NCBI GenBank assembly: GCA_014284505.1
Contig: JAAFYY010000001.1
Location: forward strand, 3,472,001 to 3,536,000
Direction of reading: 5' to 3'
Origin: Streptacidiphilus sp. 4-A2
GTDB taxonomy: Bacteria > Actinomycetota > Actinomycetes > Streptomycetales > Streptomycetaceae
DNA length: 64,000 nucleotides
Position 1 is the stretch's first letter. Every line of letters begins with the position of its first letter. The position numbers and the translations under genes were made by a program. The notes under the pieces are model-generated. The model was not told the origin of the DNA and searched no databases. It saw only the letters and a program-made list of their open reading frames with translations. Below, piece by piece: positions 43,181-54,503 of this stretch.

Positions 43181-44920
43181 GTGACCACGCTCCCCTCCCC
43201 CGGCCCGCGCCCCGGCCGGCTGCCCGGTCCGCTCCGGGCCGCGCTGCTGCCGCCCGGTGCCTGGTCGCGGCACCCGGTCGCGGCGGCGGCGCTGCTGGCC
43301 GGAGTGCTCCAGCTGCTCTGGGCCCTGCTGCTGGCCAACGGCGGCGGCGACATGGCCGCGCAGTACGCCTGGGCCCAGTACGCCTCGGCGCACCCCGGCT
43401 CGGCCTACGACCTGTCCTGGTACGGCGGCATGTACCCGGCCTCGTACAGCGTGCTCACCCCCTATCTGATGGCCTGGCTGGGGGTGCGCACCGCGGCGGT
43501 GCTCGCCGGGACCGCCGCCGCGGCGCTGCTGGCGCGGCTGCTGGTGCGCTCCGGCCTGCCGCGCCCGCTGCTGCCCGCACTGTGCGGGGCGCTGGCGCTG
43601 TCCTACGACACCGCCGCCGGGCGGATCACCTTCGGCATCGGCGCGGCCTTCGCGATCGCGGCCACCCTGGTGGTGTACGAGTCCCGGCGGGCGCTGCCGG
43701 GGCGGCGGCAGCCGGGCTGCTCAGCCTGCCGGCCACCCTGGCCAGCCCGGTGGACGGGCTGTTCCTGCTGGTCGTCGCGCCCGCGCTGTTCTGGAGCGGT
43801 CGGCGCGCGGCCGGCTGCGCGCTGGCCGCGGGCCCGCTGCTGGTGGTCGTGGGCACCACGCTGGCCTTCCCGTTCTACGGTGTGCAGCCGGACTCGGTCG
43901 CCGGGACCGCGCTGGTCATGGGCACCACTCTGCCGCTCGCCCTGCTCGCGCCGGCGCGCTGGCGGGCGGTGCGGATCGGCGCCCGGGTCTATCTGCTGGG
44001 GAACTGCTGGCCCTGGTGATCCCCTCGCCGGTCGGCAGCAATGCCGAGCGGCTGGCGCTGCTGTGCTCCTCGGCGGCGCTGCTGGCCGCGGCCATGCAGA
44101 CCCGGGGCGGCAGGCCCGCGTGCTGTGGGCGGCGTTCGCGCTGGCGCTGGTCTGGCAGAGCTGGCAGCCGGTGGGAGCGCTGCTGGGTGCGGCGCCCGCG
44201 ACCGGGTGGAGCAGGTACGCGCGCCCGCTGACCACCGAACTGGCCCGGCTGGGCGCGGGCCGCTCCCGGGTGGAGGTGGTCGCCGCCAGCACCCACGTGG
44301 AGTCCTCGGTGCTGGCGCCGGAGGTGGAGCTGGCCCGGGGCTGGAACCGGCAGATCGACGTGGTCCGCAACCCGCTCTTCTACAACGGCACGCTGACCCC
44401 GGCCACTTACCGGGCCTGGCTGCGCACCTGGGCGGTGGCCTATGTGTGTGCTGCCGGACACCCCGCTGGACCAGGCCTCCCAGGCCGAGGGCGGATCGTC
44501 GCGGCCGGGCAGCCGTGGCTGCCGCCGGTCTGGCACGACGCGCACTGGCGGGTCTACCGGGTGGCCGGTGCGCTACCGCTGGCCTCCGCGCCCGCGGTGG
44601 TACTGGCGGCCGGCGAGGGCGAGTTGACGGTCCGGGTGCCCGCGCCCGGACCGGTGCTGCTGCGGGTTGTCTGGTCACCCTGGCTGGGCCTGCTCGACCG
44701 GGGCCCCGGCTGCCTGCGGCAGGCCGACGCCTGGACCCAGTTGCAGGCGGACGCCCCCGGCACCTTCCGGATCGGCGCGCGCTACGCGCTGCCGCGCGGC
44801 ACCCCTGCCCGGGCTGACCCGCGGCGCCGGCCCGCCGGTTCGCCGCCGACCGCCCCAACACCCGTGCCACGGAGGCGATCCGGCCCAGGGGGGACCCAAC
44901 CCCCGGGCCCCGGGGGCTGA
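43181..44920 (+). CDS. Polytopic membrane protein, possible GT-C-like (frameshifted)
   Basis: About 580 residues. The N-terminal two thirds carry at least eight hydrophobic segments, starting with AAALLAGVLQLLWALLL and including a loop YDLSWYGGMYPASYSVLTPYL; the C-terminal 200 residues look extracellular and beta-rich. The early acidic loop after the first segment and the overall plan recall GT-C type glycosyltransferases or actinobacterial DUF6541-like proteins, but I cannot assign a function. GTG 43181 follows an AGGAGGGAGG run. Breaks near 43700, 44005, 44120, 44450 and 44490. Confidence 0.7.
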   Translation: MTTLPSPGPRPGRLPGPLRAALLPPGAWSRHPVAAAALLAGVLQLLWALLLANGGGDMAAQYAWAQYASAHPGSAYDLSWYGGMYPASYSVLTPYLMAWLGVRTAAVLAGTAAAALLARLLVRSGLPRPLLPALCGALALSYDTAAGRITFGIGAAFAIAATLVVYESRRALPGRRQPGCSACRPPWPARWTGCSCWSSRPRCSGAVGARPAARWPRARCWWSWAPRWPSRSTVCSRTRSPGPRWSWAPLCRSPCSRRRAGGRCGSAPGSICWGTAGPGDPLAGRQQCRAAGAAVLLGGAAGRGHADPGRQARVLWAAFALALVWQSWQPVGALLGAAPATGWSRYARPLTTELARLGAGRSRVEVVAASTHVESSVLAPEVELARGWNRQIDVVRNPLFYNGTLTPATYRAWLRTWAVAYVCAAGHPAGPGLPGRGRIVAAGQPWLPPVWHDAHWRVYRVAGALPLASAPAVVLAAGEGELTVRVPAPGPVLLRVVWSPWLGLLDRGPGCLRQADAWTQLQADAPGTFRIGARYALPRGTPARADPRRRPAGSPPTAPTPVPRRRSGPGGTQPPGPGG

Positions 44921-44981
44921 TCCGTAAGCTGGGGCGCCGCGTGCTACCGCGCGGTTTAGGCGATCACACAAAGGACACGCG

Positions 44982-47396
44982 ATGGGGGACCGGTCGTTGG
45001 GCGGGCAGTCGTCGGAGAAGCTCTCGTTCGAGGGACAGCCGCAGGGCGTGGGGCGGTCGCCGGGCGGGGAGCCGTCCGGCGAGCGGTCCGGGAGGCAGGG
45101 GACGTCCGGCATCGGACGGCGGCGCTTTCTCGGCTATGTGCTGGCCGCTCCGACGCTCGCGGTGGCGGCCCAGTTCGCGGAGGCGGAACTGGCTCCCGAG
45201 CGGGCACAGGCGGCGGGGCTGTCGGTGCCGGAGCCGTCCCAGATCTACGACCTCACCGACATGCTGACCGACGCCACCCTGCCGACGTCGGGGCTGATCA
45301 GCATCCAGCTGAACACCGACGGGACGGCGACCTTCGCGCTGCCCCGGGCCGAGGTGGGCCAGGGCATCACCACCTCCAGCGCGATGCTGATCGCCGAGGA
45401 ACTCGACCTGCCGGTCGCGGACATCCGGATCACCCTCGCCGACGCCCGGCCCGAACTGCTGTTCAACCAGCTCACCGGGGCGTCCAACACCACCGTCTCC
45501 ACCTACACCCCGATCCGGGTCGCCGCCGCCACCGCCCGGCAGCGGCTGCTGGCCGCGGCCGCCGCCCAGTTCGGCGTTCCCGCCGACACGCTGACCACCG
45601 CCGCCGGAGTGGTCAGCTCCCCGGGCGGGCAGAGCGCGACCTACGGTTCGCTGGCGGTGGCCGCGGCCAGCACCGTGGTGCTGCAGATCCCGGTGACACT
45701 CAAGGAGCAGTCGGCCTTCACCGTCATCGGCACACCGCAGAACCGGATCGACGCGCTGGACATTGTCACCGGCCGCAAGCAGTTCGCGATGGACCTGTCC
45801 GTACCGGGCGCCCTGCCGACCATGGTCTGCCGCCCGCCGACGGTCAACGGAACCGTGGTCTCGGTGCAGAACCAGGCGGCGATCCTGGCGATGCCGGGGG
45901 TGACCGACGTGGCCACCATCCCCACCGGGGTGGCGGTGCGCGCGCAGACCTTCGGCCAGTGCATCGACGCGGTGCGCGCGCTCCAGGTGACCTGGGGCCC
46001 CGGCACCGAGGACGCCTCCTCCGACGCGACCGTGCTGGCCGAGCTCCAGGCCGCGCAACTCCCGTTCGTGGTGCCCGCGGTGAACCTGCTGGCACAGACC
46101 GTCCAGGCCAGTTTCAGCTTCGCCTTCGCCAGCAACACCGCGCTGGAGCCCAACTGCGCGATCGCCGACGTACAGCCCGGCCAGGCGACGGTGTGGGGGG
46201 CGATGAAGTCCCCGATCGTCGCCCAGGGCGCCATCGCCGCCGCGCTGGGGCTGCCGGTCTCCGCCGTCACCGTCCATGTCACCCAGGGCGGTGGGTCGTT
46301 CGGACGCAAGCTGTTCTTCGATGCCGCGCTGGAGGCCGCGCGGATCTCGCAGGCCATGGGCAAGCCGGTGAAGCTGATGTGGCACCGCACCGACGAGTTC
46401 CGGCAGGGCCGCACCCATCCGATGTCCATCGACAGCGTCCGGGCGACCTATCTGCTGGACCAGGTGCTCAGCTTCGAGCAGGTGCACGCCTCGGTGGCGA
46501 CCGACTTCAGCCACGGTCTGGGCGAGGTGATCACCGCACTGGTGGCCAAACTGCCGGTCGGCGACATCGGGTTCTCCGAGACCATCTTCGAGCTGAGCCA
46601 GCAGACGCCCTACAGCTTCGGGGTCACCACCCAGCTGCTCAGCGAGGTCGACAAGGGCTTCAACACCGGCAGCATGCGCAATATCTACTCGCCCAATGTG
46701 CGCTGCGCGCAGGAGCTGGTCGTGGACCAGCTCGCGGCGGCGATGGGCAAGGACGCCTACCAGTTCCGCCGGGCCAACCTGACCGACCCGCGCGCCATCG
46801 CCGTGCTCGAAAAGGTGGCCCAACTCGGCTCCTGGGGACGGACGATGGCACCGGGCACGGCCCAGGGCATCGCCGTCCACCCCGAGTACCACAGCGTTGC
46901 CGCGATGCTGGTCGAGATCGACTGCACCCCCGCCACCGTCGGCCGGCAGATCCCGGACGCCTGTACCGGACCGCGGGTGACCAAGGTTGTCTGCGCCGTG
47001 GACGTGGGCATCGCGGTCAACCCGCTGGGGCTTCAGGCCCAGATGATGGGCGGGATCATGGACGGCATCGCGATCGCCCTCACGGCCGGCCTGCACCTGG
47101 ACAACGGCGTGTTCCAGGAGGGGAGCTGGGACAACTACTTCTACACCCGGCAGTGGAACTCCCCGCCCGAGCTGGAGATCGTGGTGATGCCGTCGACCAG
47201 CGGAAACCCGGGCGGCGCAGGCGAGTTGGCGGTGGCCTCGGCGATGGCGGCGGTGGCCTGCGCCTACGGCCGGGCCACCGGCACCATGCCGACCAGCTTC
47301 CCGATCAACCAGTCGGCCCCGCTGGGCTTCACCCCGCTGCCGACCACGCCGCCGATCCCGCAGTCCCCGGTCGACGGCCTGACCCGCGCCTACTGA
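44982..47396 (+). CDS. Tat-exported molybdopterin-binding oxidoreductase, large subunit
   Basis: An intact 804-residue protein of the xanthine dehydrogenase superfamily, isoquinoline 1-oxidoreductase (IorB) type. A twin-arginine signal (GRRRFLGYVLAAP, about residue 46) marks export in folded form with cofactor. Seen: RAEVGQGITTSSAMLIAEEL, the molybdopterin block GGGSFGRKLFFDAALEAARI, and NPGGAGELAVASAMAAVAC with the catalytic Glu. It pairs with the [2Fe-2S] subunit just downstream; no FAD subunit follows, as in IorAB. Likely an aldehyde or N-heterocycle oxidoreductase outside the membrane. ATG 44982 lies after AAGGACACGCG. Confidence 0.9.
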   Translation: MGDRSLGGQSSEKLSFEGQPQGVGRSPGGEPSGERSGRQGTSGIGRRRFLGYVLAAPTLAVAAQFAEAELAPERAQAAGLSVPEPSQIYDLTDMLTDATLPTSGLISIQLNTDGTATFALPRAEVGQGITTSSAMLIAEELDLPVADIRITLADARPELLFNQLTGASNTTVSTYTPIRVAAATARQRLLAAAAAQFGVPADTLTTAAGVVSSPGGQSATYGSLAVAAASTVVLQIPVTLKEQSAFTVIGTPQNRIDALDIVTGRKQFAMDLSVPGALPTMVCRPPTVNGTVVSVQNQAAILAMPGVTDVATIPTGVAVRAQTFGQCIDAVRALQVTWGPGTEDASSDATVLAELQAAQLPFVVPAVNLLAQTVQASFSFAFASNTALEPNCAIADVQPGQATVWGAMKSPIVAQGAIAAALGLPVSAVTVHVTQGGGSFGRKLFFDAALEAARISQAMGKPVKLMWHRTDEFRQGRTHPMSIDSVRATYLLDQVLSFEQVHASVATDFSHGLGEVITALVAKLPVGDIGFSETIFELSQQTPYSFGVTTQLLSEVDKGFNTGSMRNIYSPNVRCAQELVVDQLAAAMGKDAYQFRRANLTDPRAIAVLEKVAQLGSWGRTMAPGTAQGIAVHPEYHSVAAMLVEIDCTPATVGRQIPDACTGPRVTKVVCAVDVGIAVNPLGLQAQMMGGIMDGIAIALTAGLHLDNGVFQEGSWDNYFYTRQWNSPPELEIVVMPSTSGNPGGAGELAVASAMAAVACAYGRATGTMPTSFPINQSAPLGFTPLPTTPPIPQSPVDGLTRAY

Positions 47397-47476
47397 CAGC
47401 GCCCCGCGCTCCGCACCCCGAACAGCAGCCCTTCAAGAAGCAGCCCCGCAAGAGCCCGCAAGGAGCAGAACAAGCC

Positions 47477-47954
47477 GTGCCCCAGCAAACCTTCATCCTC
47501 AACGGCGAGCAGGTCTCGGTCGACATCGACGACGACGTCCGGCTGCTCTGGGTGCTGCGTGACGTCCTCGGCGTCACCGGCCCCAAGTACGGCTGCGGCC
47601 TGGGCGTCTGCCAGGCCTGCACCAGCCACATCAACGGGCAGGCGTTCAACCCGTGTTCGGTGCCGGTCGGCGACATCGGGCCGACCGACGAGATCACCAC
47701 CATCGAGGGCCTGGCGGCCACCGTGGGCCAGCCGCTGCACCCGATGCAGCAGGCCTGGCTGGACGCCGATGTCGCGCAGTGCGGCTACTGCCAGCCGGGG
47801 CAGATCATGGCCGCGGTCGCCAAGGTGCTCCAGGCCCGCGCCGCCGGTCATGAGATCGGGCGACGCGGACTTCGACGAGATCCGCAACATCTGCCGCTGC
47901 GGCACCTACTTCCGCATCCGCGAGGCCATCACAGCCGCCGCGGACAAGTTCTGA
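47477..47954 (+). CDS. [2Fe-2S] small subunit of molybdenum oxidoreductase (one frameshift)
   Basis: About 158 residues. The plant-type ferredoxin cluster ligands are Cys40, Cys45, Cys48 and Cys60; the second cluster uses CGYC (102-105) and CRC near 137. This is the IorA-type partner that passes electrons from the molybdenum centre. It has no Tat signal of its own, so it should travel with the large subunit. GTG 47477 follows AAGGAG. A single break near 47862 (GAGATCGGG) is repaired by one base. The gap to the large subunit is 80 bp, so one operon is likely. Confidence 0.88.
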
Positions 47955-47968
47955 CGGATCATCAATCG

Positions 47969-48002
47969 CGGTGCGGGAGGCGGCCGGCCGCCTCCCGCAC
48001 CG
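47969..48002. terminator. Perfect 34-bp inverted repeat between convergent genes
   Basis: Arms of 17 bp (starting CGGTGCGGGAGG) meet with no spacer, so the loop forms from the inner GGCC bases. It terminates both the iron-sulfur gene and the protease gene. Confidence 0.85.
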
Positions 48003-48014
48003 TCGTTCCCGCGG

Positions 48015-51000
48015 TCAGCCCACGGTGTAGCTGTACGGCAGGGCCCAGCACCGCGCCGGACAGCGGCACGAAGTACTGGTTGCCGGCCAGGACCGAGTTC
48101 GGGGCGGTCACCAGGTAGAGCACCCCGTGCACCTGGCTGCCCGTGGCCCCGTGCGGGGTGACCGTCACCGGGAGGGTGACGCTGGCGCCCGGCAGGACCA
48201 GCACCGGGTGCGTCGCGGCGGCCGCCGGGTCGACCGACACCGCGAACGGGTCGCCCGCGCCGGAGGTCACCGCCGGGTCGAACAGCTGGGTGAGCGCCGA
48301 GGCGGTCACCGTGCTGCTGCCGGTCGGGGCGCCGCTCAGCGGGAACGGCCCGACCTGCTGGAGGGTGGTCGACCAGACGCCCGCGGCGAGTCGCTCACCG
48401 GGGCGGCCACCGCCTGCGCGGTCGACACCGTCGAGCCGTGCAGGGCCTGGTCGAGGCTGCCGAAGACGTCCGGCAGCCCGGTGTTGTTCTCGAACTCCAG
48501 CTGCGTCGGCGTGGTGGAGGTGGCGGTCGACTGGACCTCCAGCGTCCCCGGCGGCACGGTGTAGCTGGGCGTGGTCGCGGCCGGCAGCGCCACCGTGGCG
48601 GCGCCTGCGGGGCCAGCGTGAGCTGGGCCAGGGTGTCCAGCCGGCCGTCGACGCCCAGCCACTGCGGCGCGCCGGTGGTGTTCCGGTAGGTCACCTCGGC
48701 CGTGGCCGCCCTGCCCGCGGCCAGCCGGGTGCCGGTGCCGACGGGCAGCCCGTGGGCGGTGGCGGAGTCCCGGTCGAAGGCGATGGAACCGGTGTACTGC
48801 TGCGACAGTTCGGAGCCGCTGACCGGGTTGACCACCTCCACCACGAAGCGCCACCGTCCGGGGACGGGGTCGAGCGCGGTGGTCGACAGCGAGTACCCGG
48901 TGCCGGTGACCGCGCCGTGCGCGTTCAGCAGGTAGTTGGCCTCCGAGTCGACCGGGTTGTTGTTCGGCTGATCAGCACGCCCTGGACGGCCACCTGCGGG
49001 TCCTGCTCCAGGGTCACGCCGACCTGCACGTCATGCGTGCCCGGGGGCACGTCGAAGGCGTAGGTCGAGGTCTGCGCCTGGGCGGCCTGGCGGGCGTTGC
49101 CACCGGTGATCGTGCCGGTGAAGCTGCCCGAGCCGTGCGCGGTGGGACCAGCGCGCGCAGCGTGACCGGGACGCTGATCCGCTGCCCGTCGGAGGCGCTG
49201 ACCTCGACCGACGCGGAACTGTCGCCGCTGGTCGCCGGGGTGGTCAGTCGGACCTGGAAGGTGCCGGTGTGACCGGGGGCGATGGTGAGCGAGCGCGGGC
49301 CGACCGCGCCGTCCGGAACGGTCCGCTGGGTCGAGGTGTCCAGCAGCACCGGGCCGGTGAAGCCCGCCGGTCCGGCCGGGTGTACAGGATCGCGGTCCAG
49401 GTGCCCGCGGCCGGGTGCGCCACGTCGCTGGTGCCGAAGTTCGCGGACACCGCACCACCCTGCGGCCGGGTGTTGGTCTCGTACCGGCCCGAGGGTCGAG
49501 CAGAGTCAGCCGGACCACCGGGGTGACCAGCGAGCCGCCGGACGGCTGGGCCGCGCCCTGCACGCGACAGCCGCGCGGCCCCGGCCGGGACCTTGAAGGT
49601 GGTCCGCTGCTGCACCCAGGTGGCGCCGTTGGTCGGGTAGACGAACTGCTGGTCGTGGACGAGTTGAGCTGCACGGTCTGCTGGGTGTCGCCCAGCGGGG
49701 CGAAGGTCCGCGTGGCCGCGCCGACCGTGGCCGGCCGGCTGCCGGTGTTGACCACGCTGACGTCGGCGGTGTGCGCCGAGCCCGGGTGGCCGGTGATGTC
49801 GATCTGACCGGTGGTCACCGCCACGGCGGACGCCGGGTGACCGGTGCCGCCCTGGTAGCCCTCGGCGGCCAGCACCGCGCTCCGGGCGTCGACCAGGCCC
49901 GCGCCCTGCTCGGCGGACGGCAGCCCGAGGTCGTCGGCGGTGCCTTCGAGCAGCGCCTTGACCAGGGCCGGGGTCGGCGAGGCGCCGTGGTGGGTGTTCC
50001 GGTAGGCCTCGATCACCAGCGCCGCCGTGCCCGCGGTGAGCGGCGCGGCCTGGCTGGTCCCGCCGAACGCCTGGATCGGCGCCGGCTGCCCGTTGTAGTT
50101 GGTGCACTCGGAGTACAGGGCGACGTCCGCCGTGCACAGCGCCCAGTCGGCCTCGCCCGGCGCGACCAGGTCGACCGTGCCGCCGGTCTGGGTGTAGCCG
50201 CCGGAGGAGAGCGCGGAGATGTTGTCGTCCGCCCAGGTGCCGTTGGACTCCCTGGCCAGCGCGTAGCCGGTCTGCTCGTAGAGCTGGGAGTCGGTGGACG
50301 CGCCGACCGAGATCACATTCGGGTCCGAGGCCGGGTTGCCGATGGTGCCGTCGGGCCGGCGTCGCCGGAGGAGGCGACCACGGTGACCCGGCGGCCGCGG
50401 CCGCGCCGTTGAACACTGGAGTCGCGTCGCCGAGCCCGCTGTCCGGGTCTCGTTCTCGATGAACGACTCGTTGAGCACGTCCACATGGGCCACGGTGACC
50501 GCGTAGTTGATGGCCTGGAGGATGGACGAGGTGGTGAACGAGTTGCCGTCGGCCTTCAGCACCACCAGCGAGGCGCCCGGCGCCACGCCCTGGATCCGGA
50601 TGTCGCAGCCCTTCGGCAGCGGGTAGGCCGGGTTGACGTACTGCGAGAGGTCGTAGGAGGTGCGGCCCTGGGCGGCGATGGCCGAGGCGTCACCGAAGGC
50701 CTCGGCGCCGCCGGTCGGGGCGCCGATGCCGGAGCCGGAGAAGTCCTCGTAGTCGACCACCACATGCTGGCCGTCGGCGCGGATGAAGTCCGGGTCGTCG
50801 GCGTCCAGGCCGTCGGCTATCAGCCCGACCTTGACCCCGGCGCCGTTGATCCCGGCGGTGACCCCGGGCGCGCCCGAACGGCCCACCACATGCATCGAGT
50901 AGAGCGCCTCGGGTTCCAGCATCGGCTGGGAGGGACTGGCCGGGCAGACGGCGGGGGGCTGCCCGGCCGAGGTCTGCGCCGGCGAGGACTTCGAGGTCTG

Positions 51001-51464
51001 CGGCAGCGGCTGGCCCTTGGCCCTGCTCCCGCCGACCGGCCCGGTGGGGGCGGTCGGCGCGGTGCTGAGCGGGGCCGGTGCCACAGCCAGGTCGGGCAGT
51101 ACCGAGGCCACCGCCGGATCGGCCGCCAGAGCGGCCTCCAGCGCGGGGCTGACCGTGGCGGAGAAGGCGTCGCCGAGCACAAAGCTGGTGATGTGCGTCG
51201 CCCCGCCGGCCTTGGCCATGGCGATCAGCGGCTGCTGCGCCGCGGCGGCCTGCTGCTTGCGCGCGCCCAGATGGGGGCGTCCGCGGGCACCGCCGCCAGC
51301 TGGTCCTTCAGGACCACGATCACCGGCACCGGGGCGCCGCTGCTCGCGGTCGTGCCGGGGACGGCGGCGAGCGGTGCCGCATCGGCGGTGGACCCCATCG
51401 CGAGGACCACGGAAGCGGCGGTGATGGTGACGGCTGCGAGTCTGGCCTTGCGCCAGCCGGTCAT
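48015..51464 (-). CDS. Secreted subtilisin-like (S8) protease with long C-terminal region (heavily frameshifted)
   Basis: About 1,150 residues, exported (RLAAVTITAASVVLAMGSTADA). The protease core has GVKVGLIADGLDADDPDF (Asp region), IQGVAPGASLVVLKADG, SSGDAGPDGTIGNPASDPNV and FGGTSQAAPLTAG with the catalytic Ser. The usual HGT block with the catalytic His is not visible; the segment is SAIAAQGRTSYDL. The C-terminal half is a set of beta-rich domains. The natural end is ALPYSYTVG with TGA at 48015, one frame away from the preceding sequence. At least twelve breaks, dense at 48970-49660 and 50360-50450. It may be a sequencing-damaged or a truly decayed gene. Confidence 0.8.
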
Positions 51465-52031
51465 CGATATCCCTTCGTCCGGAGTGACGTCAGCAGGAGC
51501 GGCCCGAGTCGCTCTCGGAACACCCATCCCGACAGGCTCACGCATTCCAGCGCAGTTGCCACCGGTCTGACAAGAGGGTGATTTGCCCAGTTCCGCGAGG
51601 GATCCGGAGGCTGCTGATCCGGTATCCATTCAAGCCCAGCCCAGGGCACCTGCGCCGGTCGCCGCCGGGGAGTGGCGGCGGCAGGATCCGGCCCGGCATC
51701 AGCACCACAGCGCGGGGTGGCGAGCCGTCAGCGGACCTCCGGGGGCCCGTCGGCGGACCACCGGGGACCTGCCTGAAATTCCGTCAGCCCGTGCTCCGGG
51801 CGGCCCCGGCGCCCGGCCCCGGACCGCCTGGGGCACAGCGGAGGGTAGGGAAAACCCCAGGGCCGGCCTGGGGCCCGGCCCAGGGCGGGGCGGCCCGCTG
51901 GCCGGATGTCCGCGCCCGTTCGCGCTCCGTAGCGTCATGGATGCGTCGGCGGCGGCGGTCCGTGCCCGCCGCGCAGTGCGCCGAACGGCGCAACGGCCGG
52001 GTCCGGACCAGCCATTCTCACTGGAGCAGCG
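51465..52031. other. 567-bp divergent intergenic region, protease / MMPL
   Basis: No gene I can support. Open frames here lack homology. No clear palindrome or promoter stands out; the stretch just before the MMPL start is A-richer and carries GGAGC. Confidence 0.55.
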
Positions 52032-54335
52032 ATGAAATCCCCTACGCACAAGAAGCGGGCGCCACGGCCCGGACTGGCAGCAGCGGTGGGCGGCTGGAGC
52101 GCGCGGCACCGCAGGACCGCCGTCCTGGGCTGGCTGCTCTTCGTGGTGCTCGCCACCGTCCTCGGCGGCATGGTGGGCAGCGTCCAGGCCACCGACCAGG
52201 ACAACGGACTGGGCCAGTCGGGCCGGGCCGAGCAGATGATCGCGCAGGCCGGGATCAGCTCGCCGGCGGCCGAAACCGTGCTCGTCCGCAGCAGTTCCTT
52301 CACCGTCTCCGACCCGCGGTTCCGCGCCGCCGTCGCGGACACCGTCAGCGCGGTCCGGGCGACCGGGGCCGCCTCGTCCGTGCGCTCGCCGTACGACACC
52401 GGGGCGATCGCCCGGGACCGGCACTCGGCACTGGTGGAGATCACCATGGCGGGTGACCCGGATACCGCCGATCAGCGGGTGGCCCCGGTGCTGGCCGCGG
52501 TCGCCCGGGCAGGGGCCGACCATCCGGGCCTGACCGTGGAGGAGTTCGGCGACGCCAGCGCGAACAAGTGGTTCGACGACACCTTCAGCAAGGACTTCAG
52601 CCGCGCCGAGTGGACGGCGGTGCCGCTGGCCCTGGGCATTCTGCTGATCGCCTTCGGGGCCCTGGTCGCGGCGGTGCTCCCGGTGCTGCTGGCACTGACC
52701 GCCTTTGTCGCGGCCACCGGGCTGGTGGCGCTCAGCAGCCACCTGCTGCACACCAGCGACGACGCCTCCTCGGTGATGCTGCTGGTGGGCTGGCCGTCGG
52801 CGTCGACTACTGCCTGTTCTACCTGCGCCGGGAACGCGAGGAGCGGGCCGGCGGGCGCTCCCCCGAGGACGCGCTGCGGATCGCGGCCGCCACCTCCGGC
52901 CGCTCGGTGGTGGTCTCCGGACTGACCGTCTGCGTCGCCATGGCGGGCATGTTCCTGACCGGGATCGCCGACTTCGAGGCGATGGGCATGGCCACCATCA
53001 TCGTGGTGGTCACCGCGGTCCTCGGCTCGGTGACGGTGCTGCCCGCACTGCTGTCGATGCTGGGCGACCGGGTCGGCCGGGCCGGCTGCCGCTGCCCCGC
53101 CGGGCGCGGAGCACCGGCGACAGCCGGGTGTGGCGGGCCGTGCTCGGCCGGGTGCTGCGCCGGCCGCTGCTCTCCGCCGGGATCGCCACCGCGCTGCTGC
53201 TGCCGTCGCCGCCCCGGTGCTCACCATGCACACCGCGAACCTGACCTTCGCCCAGCAGCTCCCCAAGGGCAGCCCGCTGGTGGTGGCCGAACAGGACATC
53301 GCCGCCGCCTTCCCCGGCGCCCCGGACCAGGCGACGGTGGTGGTGCAGTCCGCCGACCTGGGCTCCCCCGCCCTGGCCACGGCCCTCGCCGGGTTCCGGC
53401 GCGAGGCCCTGGCCACCGGGCAGATGCGGGACCCGATCACGGTGGCCGCGCACCCGGCGCAGCACATCGAGCTGATCAGCGTGCCGCTGGCGGGCAGCGG
53501 CAACGACAGCACCAGCGACCACGCGCTGGCCGCGCTGCGCGGCCCGGTACTGGCGCACACCCTGGACACCGTGCCCGGCACCCGGACGGCGGTCACCGGC
53601 GACACCGCCGAGTCGGCGGACTTCAACTCCCAGATGTCGGGCAGTCTGCTGCCGGTCTTCGCCTTCGTGATGGGCTTCGCCTTCCTGCTGATGCTGCTGT
53701 CCTTCCGCTCGGTGGTGATCGCCGCGACCGCGCTGGCGCTCAACCTGCTCTCGGTGGCCGCCTCCTACGGGGCGCTGACGCTGGTCTTCCAGCACGGCGT
53801 GGGTGCCTCACTGGTCGGGACGGCCGGGGTGGGCGCCATCGAGACCTGGGTGCCGCTGTTCCTGTTCGTCATCCTGTTCGGGCTGAGCATGGACTACCAC
53901 GTGTTCGTGGTCTCCCGAATGAAGGAGGCGCACGACCGGGGCCTGGACACCCGCGCCGCGGTCGCCCACGGCATCGCCAGTACGGCCGGGACGGTCACCA
54001 GCGCGGCCGTGATCATGGTCGCGGTGTTCGCGGTCTTCGGGACCCTGGACCTCCAGTCGATGAAGCAGATGGGCATCGGCCTGGCGGTGGCGGTGCTGAT
54101 CGACGCCACGCTCATCCGCGCGGTGCTGCTGCCCTCGGTGATGACCCTGCTCGGTGAGCGGAACTGGTACCTGCCGCGGTGGCTGCGGTGGCTGCCCGAG
54201 TCCAGCCACGGCGAGCCGGGCCAGGGCGGGTCGGGGCAGGGCGGGTCGGGCCACAGCGGGTCCGGGCACGGGGTGCCCGAGCAGCTCGCGGCGCCCGCCG
54301 CGCGCCCCGGGCCGAACACCCCGGCAGCGGTCTGA
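52032..54335 (+). CDS. MMPL family transporter (frameshifted)
   Basis: RND-superfamily MMPL exporter of about 770 residues, with two halves of one plus five membrane segments and two large outer domains. Seen: RRTAVLGWLLFVVLATVLGG, AVPLALGILLIAFGALVAAV, GVDYCLFYLRREREERAGG (proton-relay Asp-Tyr pair), then in the second half MDYHVFVVSRMKEAHDRG and IRAVLLPSVMTLLGERNWYLP. The C-terminus has GQGGSG-type repeats. Breaks near 52795, 53085 and 53205. In actinobacteria such proteins export lipids or antibiotics. ATG 52032 follows GGAGC. Confidence 0.87.
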
Positions 54336-54503
54336 CCCGGCGGCAGCGGCCCGGCGCCGATCCGCCGTTCGGCCGCCTCCGGGGGTGGCCGGGCCGCTGC
54401 CCAGGGACGATCGGGGCAGCGGCCGGGCGCCGGGGTCCGATCCCCTGGGCGTGCGGACCGGACAGCGACGCCACTGCGACGGCGACGGCGACTGGAGGAG
54501 CGG

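Noticed and set aside
44964..47096. A 710-residue frame opposite the molybdenum subunit
   Set aside because: The plus strand is an intact, well-conserved 804-residue protein; the antisense frame shows no motif.
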